Part shown: piece after piece, positions 57,506-64,000 of the stretch | How positions within the stretch are numbered: position 1 is the stretch's first letter | Layout of the letters: every line of letters begins with the position of its first letter | Assembly: GCA_954871525.1 (NCBI GenBank) | Contig: OX940872.1 | Location: 10,129,180 to 10,193,179 of the forward strand | Length of the DNA stretch: 64,000 nt | Reading direction: 5' to 3' | DNA from: Parietaria judaica | Taxonomy: Eukaryota; Streptophyta; Magnoliopsida; Rosales; Urticaceae | The notes under the pieces: model-generated | Database searches by the model: none | Told to the model about the DNA's origin: nothing | The model's input: the letters and a program-made list of their open reading frames with translations, nothing else | Translations under genes and position numbers: made by a program

Positions 57506-57588
57506 AAATATAATAAAAGAAACTTGATAGGCACGTATACTTGCTAAGCAAGTTTATTTGTGGAAGTCAAAATTATAACTACAATCTT

Positions 57589-58655
57589 ATGATTTATTCA
57601 TACCAGATTTGAACGCATTAATCTCACACATTTTCATAACCCTGATCTTCAGAATGACTAGAAGAACCCTATGTACAAAGATTATAGAGGCTTTTCTGTG
57701 AAGCAATTACTAATCCCAATGAAGAAGAACACGAGCTTCATAGATGATTTATAAAAGGACACTTATAATTGGCTAAGAATCAAAATTTTAAGAGTCAAAT
57801 GACAAAGCCATTCTTCTAACACTAAGAGAAGAGTGATTTTAATTTTGTCATATTAAATTATATTATATAAAGTTCTTGTAAACTTTTGATATAAAACATC
57901 CTTGAGTTGTTTAATATAGGTGAGTTCCCAGTAAATATAATTGTTCACAAGGAATTTGGGAATCGCGTTACTAACACATCATTGAGTTGTCTCTCTCGAT
58001 TACTTAGGCGTTTTATGTTTTTATTCGTGATTTGATCTACAATTATCACTATGAACCTTGAGTAATATAATTGAGATCTGACTATTGTGTAGATATGGTT
58101 TATTAAAACCATTTAACAATGAAAAGAGTTTCCTTCAAAAAAAAAAACAATGAAAAGAGTTACTCTTAATCTCACAAACATGGGTGATTATGTTTATTTT
58201 CTTCATAAATAATTTTTTCAAATGTCTATTTGTATACTACATTATGATATGCATTTTTGCCATATGATTTAGTTTCTTTCTTATACATTTCTTGTAAGTA
58301 GCTTATCGTAAGGGCAAACCTTTTTTTAGAAAAAGGGGAAAAGTTGTAGGCAAAGTTTGGAATTTATGTTTGAGTTGGTTTCTTCTTTTGCGACATTTAG
58401 GCGGTGTTTCATATAATATAAAGGGTCGAACAATTCATATAATTCACATGCAAAATTGAGTTCTCTCACACCAAAAAAAAAAAGAAGCAAGATTGTACTG
58501 ATCTCTTTGTCCCCTTGTTTATTTTAGATATTTATATCCATAACGTCGGATGTATATTGCACAAAATACAAATAAAGAAAATAAGTAATTTTCTCAATAC
58601 CACAAAAATTATTAATTAATTTTCTTAATACCACAAAAATTATTAATTAAATTGA
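57589..58655. other. AT-rich spacer between retrotransposons 3 and 4
   Basis: No gene or clear repeat except a small duplication of ttaataccacaaaaattatt (about 58599-58650). Confidence 0.5.
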
Positions 58656-59088
58656 CCACTAACACTAGTATTTATAGGAGAAACTAGAAAGCTAAACCCT
58701 AGCTAAACTTCCTAAAATAGACTCAGTCAAATCTTTACAATTTTCACGTTTCCTAATTAGAATGGGAAACCAAATCGTATCAAATCTCCAAACTTGCTCC
58801 TCAAGTTTGGCTTCTGGTCGTATGTTCCTAACAAGCCTGCTAGGGTGTAGTTCTGCTCAGGGAAATTCTGGTAGAAGTTCTTCTGGTAGGAAAGTTCCTG
58901 GTTGGGTCCTTTCCTGCTCGGGGAAGTCTCTAGTCGGACCCATCTCTGGTGGGGAGTTCTCTGGTGGGAGAACTTCTGCTAGGAAGATCTCTGCTCGGGC
59001 TCTTCTCTGCCCGGGAAAGCTAAGGAGGGGAAATCCCTGGTGGGGAAATCTCTGCTAGGAGTTGAGCCAAGTCAGGCTTATACTCACA
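58656..59088 (-). repeat. 3' LTR of Copia 4 (outer end replaced or lost)
   Basis: Begins at aattgaccactaac and matches 63493-63930 on to the end. It contains a degenerate CTGGTNGG/CTGCTCGG minisatellite. The 98-codon + frame inside it is repeat-encoded. Confidence 0.82.
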
Positions 59089-59099
59089 TTCTCCCCCGT

Positions 59100-60760
59100 A
59101 AGCTTGACCTGAGTTGAGGTTCTTTATACCGAGCAGCTCTCTCATCTCCACGAACTTAACTCTTGCTAGAGCCTTGGTGAGTATGTCTGCTCGCTGCTCC
59201 TTCGTGCTGACAAACTCAACAATGATCTTTTTTTCTCCACACACTCACGAATGTAATGATATCGAGTGTCTATGTGTTTGCTCCGACCATGAAACACTGG
59301 GTTCTTCATCAGCGCTATTGCGGACTTGTTGTCCACTTAGAGTGTAACCGGCTTTTGCTCGTCTCCAGTCACTTCACTTAGAATTCCCCTCAGCCACATA
59401 GCTTGACGTGCTGCTGCGGTGGCTGCCATAAACTCCGCTTCACATGAGGATAAAGTTATTGTCTTCTGCTTCTGAGACTGCGAAGTGATCAAGTTCCCGT
59501 TAAGGTAAAACGACATCCCTCCGCTGCTCTTCCTATCATCAATGTCACCTGCTAGATCAATGTCTGTGAAGCCGACTAGCTCTTCTGATCCCTTGCCTTT
59601 TCAATATTGGATCCCATAGTCCGTCGTTCCCTTGACGTAGCGCAAAATATGCTTCACGGCCTGCTGGTGTGTGCTTGTGGGGTTCTCCATGAATCGCTGA
59701 CTATCCCGAATGCGTGAGAATGTCTGGTCGGGTGTGGGTGAGATACCTCAGACACCCGATCACGCGTCTGTACTCCGTGGGATCCGCTTCTCTCCCTTAA
59801 GCATCCTTCCCGAGCTGGAGCTTCGCCTCCATCGGATACTTGCTCGGGTTGCAATCCGCCATCTCGAACTTCTTGAGGATCTTCTTCGCATAAGCCGATT
59901 GCTTCAGCGTAATGCAATCTTTCTTCTGCTCTACCTCAATACCAATGTAGTAAGAAAGTAGTCCAAGGTCACTCATCTCGAACTCGGCCATCATTTGCTT
60001 CTTGAATCCTTCTACTCCTCTTGAGCTGGATCCTGTTACTATCAGGTCGTCCACAAAAACTCCGACGACCAGAACTTCTTCCTTGCTGCTCCTGGTGTAT
60101 ACTGCCTGCTCCCTGGAGCACTTTGTGAATCCAAAAATCTTCAGGCTCTTGTCGAGGCAAATTTTCCATGCCCTTGGAGCTTGACGTATCCCGTATAAGG
60201 CCTTGGAGAGCTTGTACATCTTCTTCTCCTTTCCCTTGATGCCAAAACCTTTAGGTTGACTGACGTAGACTTCTTCTTCGAGGTCACCATTTAAGAAAGC
60301 CGATTTGACATCTATGTGGTGAATCTCCCAACCTCGATGAGCTGCGAGGGCTAGGATGAGTCTGATCGTGTCTAGTCTCGCCACGGGAGCAAAAACTTCC
60401 TCGAAGTCAACTCCTTGCTTCTGCACGTAGCCTTTGGCTACCATCCTTGCTTTGTGCTTTAGGACATTCCCCTCAGTGTCATCCTTCAGCTTGTAGACCC
60501 ACTTCAAGGCAATGGGTTTCTGACCTTTGGGCAGGTCGGTGAGCTCCCATGTTTTGTTCTTCTCGATCGACTCTAGCTCCTTCTCCATTGCCTCTTGCCA
60601 TTCCTGCTCGCTTGTTGCCTCTATGTAGTTGGCGGGCTCCTCGGCGCACAACAAAGACAACTCTTCTAAGTTCATCTCCACTTCCTGAGACTCTTCGTAG
60701 ACTTCTGCTAGGGGACGAAATCCTCGTGGGCCATCCTTGATTGACGAGTCTCCTGAGTTT
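59100..60760 (-). pseudogene. Copia 4 reverse transcriptase and RNase H
   Basis: The minus-strand frame 60681-59797 encodes [22 protein letters not shown], then [33 protein letters not shown], and catalytic [11 protein letters not shown]. RNase H and the C-terminal part continue in broken frames to about 59100, ending [18 protein letters not shown]. At least one frameshift near 59800 and another near 59600 break it. Confidence 0.9.
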
Positions 60761-62330
60761 GACGAACTTGTTCTGCTCGGGCTGGGTGTTCTGGGTGTGC
60801 CTGGGCAGGAATCTCTGGTAGGACTACCAGAGCTAGTAGGAGTATTTGAGCTGGTGGGAGTACCAGAACTGGTGGGGGTACCCGAGCTGAATGAGCTAGT
60901 AGGGGTACCCGAGCTGGTGGAGGTACCCGAGCTGGATGAGCTGGTAGGGGTACGTTCCTACTCGGCAACGCCTTCTTCTTCGACTTCGAACTCCACTGAG
61001 ATGGTGACCAACGGTCTTCACGTGTGTTGTGCACCCAAACACTCTCAAGTGCTCTAAGTGGGGTTTTTTCCCATTCCACGCCTGGTAGGGAGTGCGCTCT
61101 CCTAGCGCCTTCGTTGGCAAACGGTTTAGCAAGTAGACCGCGTGTCTGACTGCTTCTCCCCAAAACCTCGCTGGTACTTGCATGCTCTTCAACAAGCTTC
61201 TTGCTGTATCAATCACTGTGCGATTTCTTCTCTGCACTACACCGTTCTCCTGGGCAGTGTACGGTGCGGTTAGGTGGCGCTCGACTCCTTCTTACTCGCA
61301 GAACTCTCCGAACTGCTGGGATGTAAACTCTCCACCTCGATCTGTTCTCAAGACCTTCACCTTGTGTTCTGACCCATTCTCCACGAGCTTTTTGAACTTC
61401 TTGAAGACTTCAAAGGCTCCACTCTTCTCCTTAAGCGTGTAGATCCACATCCAGTGACTGTAGTCGTCAACAAGTAGTAGAAAATACTTGCTTCCAGCTA
61501 GAGTTGCTGGAGTGATTGGGCCGCAGAGGTCCGCATGCACTAGTTGGAGAGGTCGATCTGCTCGAAACTTGGCCTTGATAGGAAATGGCACTCTAGCATG
61601 TTTCGCGATCATGCAGCATTCGCATAGCTGGTTAGGGTTTTCAATCTTGGGAACCCCAAAGGCCATCTCCTTCTTACCTATCATCTTGAGCGCGTAGAAG
61701 TTCACGTGCCCAAGTCTCGCATGCCACAACCAAGCCGGGTCTGCTAGGGATGCCATTAGGCAGACGGGATGGCCTGTCTCCAGGAGAATTTTGTACAACC
61801 TGTTCGGCGTTATGCTCACCTTCATTAACAGGTTGCCACCTTTGTTCCACATCTTCAGATAGGGACCAGACATCACCACTGTGTTGCCGATCTCTGTCAT
61901 ATGTCCGAGGCTGATGATGTTACTCTTCAGCTTTGGGATGTAGTACACTTGGTTTATGATGCGCTGGTCCCCATTCTTGCACACGAACAGGATAGACCCT
62001 GTGCCTCTAATTTCGACGATTGAGCCATCACCGAATTTCACGTTGCCTGTGACCTTCTCATCAAGCTCTTCAAACTTAGCTCAGTTTCCTGTCATGTGGT
62101 TGCTCGCACCGTTGTCTAGGTACCAGACATCGGTAGAGTCTTTCTGCTCTCCGTCAACGAGGAGGTTTGCAATAACCTTGTCCTCGATCAGGAAAACAAT
62201 CTCTGAGCTGGTCTGCTCTCTGGTCTCTGTGTCTGGTCTCTGGTCTCTGCTCGGATTCCGACCAGGTCCGCTCTTTGGTCTCTGGGCAGGTCTGCTTCCT
62301 ACTCTCCGGGCAGGTCTGCTCTCTCTCATC
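60761..62330 (-). pseudogene. Copia 4 protease and integrase
   Basis: Minus-strand protease motif VWYLDNGASNHMTG near 62120, then the integrase zinc-binding region (LWHARLGHVNFYALKMI, LCECCMIAKHARVPFP) and DDE core (LVHADLCGPITP, KVLRTDRGGEFTSQQ) in 62041-61292. A TAA in place of a coding triplet at 61292-61294 ends the frame, and the remainder continues at 61237 (RRNRTVIDTARSLLKSMQVP, RFWGEAVRHAVYLLNRLP). A Thr/Ser/Pro repeat linker, [11 protein letters not shown] type, lies at about 60780-60960 before RT. Confidence 0.88.
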
Positions 62331-63345
62331 TACGAGGATCGTCTCCTCGTCTTCTTTTCCGTCCAGGCTCACCTCCTGTTTGGCAAACATCAGGGCCGGC
62401 TGGTCTTCATCGAATCTCATCAGATTTGCTTCCTCTTTGTTGTTCATGTTGCGACACTCTGAAGCAAAGTGCCCAAGCTTCTGACAGTTGTAGCACTTCA
62501 CTGTGTTCTTGTCTCTCCTGGTCGTACTTTCTTGACAGGGTGCACCACGGCCGCAACCTCGCGTGTCTCGACCTCGCCCTCGTCCAGGACCTGTACCACG
62601 TCCTCCGCTGTCTCCGCCGTAGTTACTCTGACCAGAAGAACTGGAAGAGAATTCTGCTCCCCCGTTTTTCTTCTATCTGGCCGTCCACTCTTCATGCGTG
62701 AGCAGGAGGCGCTTCTCCTCTTCTCTGTCACCATAGCCCCGAAGTCTCTCCTGAAGGATTTGAGGCGACCGACAACCTCCTCTACCGTCATGGTCTTGAG
62801 TTCGCCAAACTTCTCAATCGATGTCACGATTTTCATGTACCTGTGTGGCACGGCTCGCAGGAATTTCGTGACAACGGTGGTCTCCTCCACCTTGTCTCCT
62901 AGCGAGCGGATACCAGTAACAATGGACGTGAGTTTCATGGCAAAGTCATCAATGGACTCACCTTCCCTCATCCGAATAAACTCGAATTCTCTTTTCAAGG
63001 TTTGAACATTAGCATCTTTGACGCGATCTGCGCCCATGTGTATGGTTTGAAGCGTCGCCCACGCCTCCTTTGTGGAATCCTTCTCTGAGATCAAGAAAAG
63101 GACGTCTTCCGGAACTCCTTGATAGATGGCGGTGAGTGCCATCCTCTCCTTGCGCCCTTCGACATCGCTGCCTTCTATAGCCTCCCAAACACATTGCGCC
63201 TGCAAATTCACTCGCATCTTCAACGCCCAAACTGAGTAATTGCTCTTCGTGAGCATCGGATAATGGAGCGTCACGCTCCCCTTCTTTGATCCGATCTTCG
63301 TCGCCGTCGTCAATTTTCCTCCAATGGATTCGCTTTGTGACGACA
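62154..63345 (-). pseudogene. Copia 4 gag and zinc knuckle
   Basis: The gag ATG lies near 63345. Gag reads MSSQSESIGGKLTTATKIGS, then YSVWALKMRVNLQAQCVWEA, WATLQTIHMGADRVKDANVQ, EFIRMREGESIDDFAMKL and KFLRAVPHRYMKIVTSIEKF, a UBN2/DUF4219-type gag. The frame shifts near 62700. The CCHC knuckle CYNCQKLGHFASEC follows (from 62495). Confidence 0.88.
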
Positions 63346-63375
63346 TCTTCTCTGGCACTGTGCTCTGATACCACT

Positions 63376-63930
63376 TGTTGGTTCCAATTAATGGATCTGC
63401 AACCAAAGAACAAAGGAAGAAGAAACCAAGAAGAACTTTGGGAGAAAAAGCTTCTCTGATTAATCAAATGCAATAATAATGGAGTTACAAAAATTGACCA
63501 CTAATACTAGTATTTATAGGAGAAACTAGAAAGCTAAACCCTAGCTAAACTTCCTAAAATAGACTCAATCAAATCTTTACAATTTACACGTTTCCTAATT
63601 AGAATGGGAAACCAAATCGTATCAAATCTCCAAACTTGCTCCTCAAGTTCGGCTTCTGGTCGTATGTTCCTAGCAAGCCTGCTAGGGTGTAGTTCTGCTC
63701 GGGGCAATCCTGGTAGGAGTTCTTCTGGTAGGAACATTCCTGGTCGGGTCCTTTCCTGCTCGGGGAAGTCTCTAGTCGGACCCATCTCTGGTGGGGAGTT
63801 CTCTGGTGGGAGAACTTCTGCTAGGAAGATCTCTGCTCGGGCTCTTCTCTGCCCGGGTAAGCTCTGGTGGGGAAATCCCTGGTGGAGAAATCTCTGCTAG
63901 GATTTGAGCCAAGTCAGGCTTATACTCACA
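63376..63930 (-). repeat. 5' LTR of Copia 4
   Basis: 555 bp; matches 58656-59088 over its last 430 bp, and has the primer-binding site two bases inside. The last 70 bases of the window (63931-64000) are flanking AT-rich DNA. Confidence 0.88.
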
Positions 63931-64000
63931 GAAACAGCTATTGGCATGCAATATTATTTTCTTACGACAAAGTTTAATTATATAACATGTTTAGGATAAA

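Larger units (their letters stand above)
53284..57583 (-). mobile_element. internally deleted Copia-type retrotransposon 3, with a nested mini-retrotransposon
   Basis: LTRs at 53284-53665 and 55982-57583 (the latter split by 56253-57510) both start TGTAG and end in ACTACA. The target duplication ATCTT is perfect (53279-53283 and 57584-57588). The minus-strand primer-binding site, complement of ggctctgatacca at 55967-55979, matches initiator tRNA-Met, and a polypurine tract is at 53668-53675 (complement of tctccccc). Without the nested element it is only about 3.0 kb. Protease and integrase and most of RT are deleted, so it is non-autonomous. Confidence 0.9.
58656..63930 (-). mobile_element. 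Copia-type retrotransposon 4, nearly complete
   Basis: The 5' LTR is 63376-63930 (on + strand starting TGTTGGTTCC and ending ACTCACA). Its primer-binding site, complement of gctctgatacca at 63362-63373, follows. The 3' LTR shares about 430 bp (58656-59088) and is followed by a polypurine tract (complement of ttctccccc at 59089-59097). The first 117 bp of the 5' LTR have no counterpart at the 3' LTR, whose outer part is a different sequence. No target duplication was found. By eye the shared LTR part differs at about 20 positions. Domain order is gag, CCHC, protease, integrase, RT, RNase H. Confidence 0.88.

Noticed and set aside
58762..63900. 98-codon + strand open frames at 58762-59058 and 63604-63900
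   Set aside because: They are the two LTR copies of Copia 4 and encode its minisatellite, not a gene.

Overview
This is a nuclear window from a eudicot plant. The evidence is GT-AG introns in every recognisable gene, AT-rich intergenic DNA, plant-type gene families and dense plant LTR retrotransposons primed by initiator tRNA-Met. The species cannot be named from the sequence. All exon joins below were read by eye from splice signals and reading frame.

The first 17.6 kb is a gene island with three apparently intact genes, all on the + strand. They are a class II trehalose-phosphate synthase of the TPS11 type (2130-5149), a cyclic nucleotide-gated channel of the CNGC14/17 type (9449-13799), and a secreted sialidase-fold protein with four Asp-box motifs (14781-17612). 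Short upstream ORFs precede the TPS and CNGC starts. The CNGC promoter and 5' UTR occur twice. The upstream copy carries a pogo-like (Emigrant/Lemi1-type) DNA transposon at a site that is still empty in the downstream copy. A tRNA-derived SINE sits in CNGC intron 2.

From 18.4 kb to the end the window is almost entirely transposable elements, many nested. In order: a Copia element with both LTRs (18481-23535); a 5' LTR with primer-binding site (23846-26002) split by a MULE-type element with 9-bp target duplication (23980-25512); an 11.5-kb Mutator-like element A (26875-38417) with a second element B (31333-38352) inserted in A's right terminal repeat; a decayed gag relic; a 2.76-kb solo LTR (40832-43589); a cluster of fragments of three ordinary plant genes (44.5-48.1 kb) around a 263-bp tandem repeat; a 5'-truncated Copia element (49.2-53.1 kb); an internally deleted Copia element (53284-57583) with a TRIM-like mini-retrotransposon (56253-57505) in one LTR; and a larger Copia element (about 58.66-63.93 kb).

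The most unusual part is the nested A/B Mutator-like unit. A holds a truncated MuDR-type transposase and a degenerate DUF1985-type gene. B looks like a Pack-MULE: it carries the 5' end of a tRNA isopentenyltransferase gene at its left end and the 5' end of the splicing factor gene ISY1 at its right end, pointing inward. Between them is about 3.8 kb of a 20-bp minisatellite in which each unit holds the inverted pair GTTAC...GTAAC. The same motif is scattered through A.
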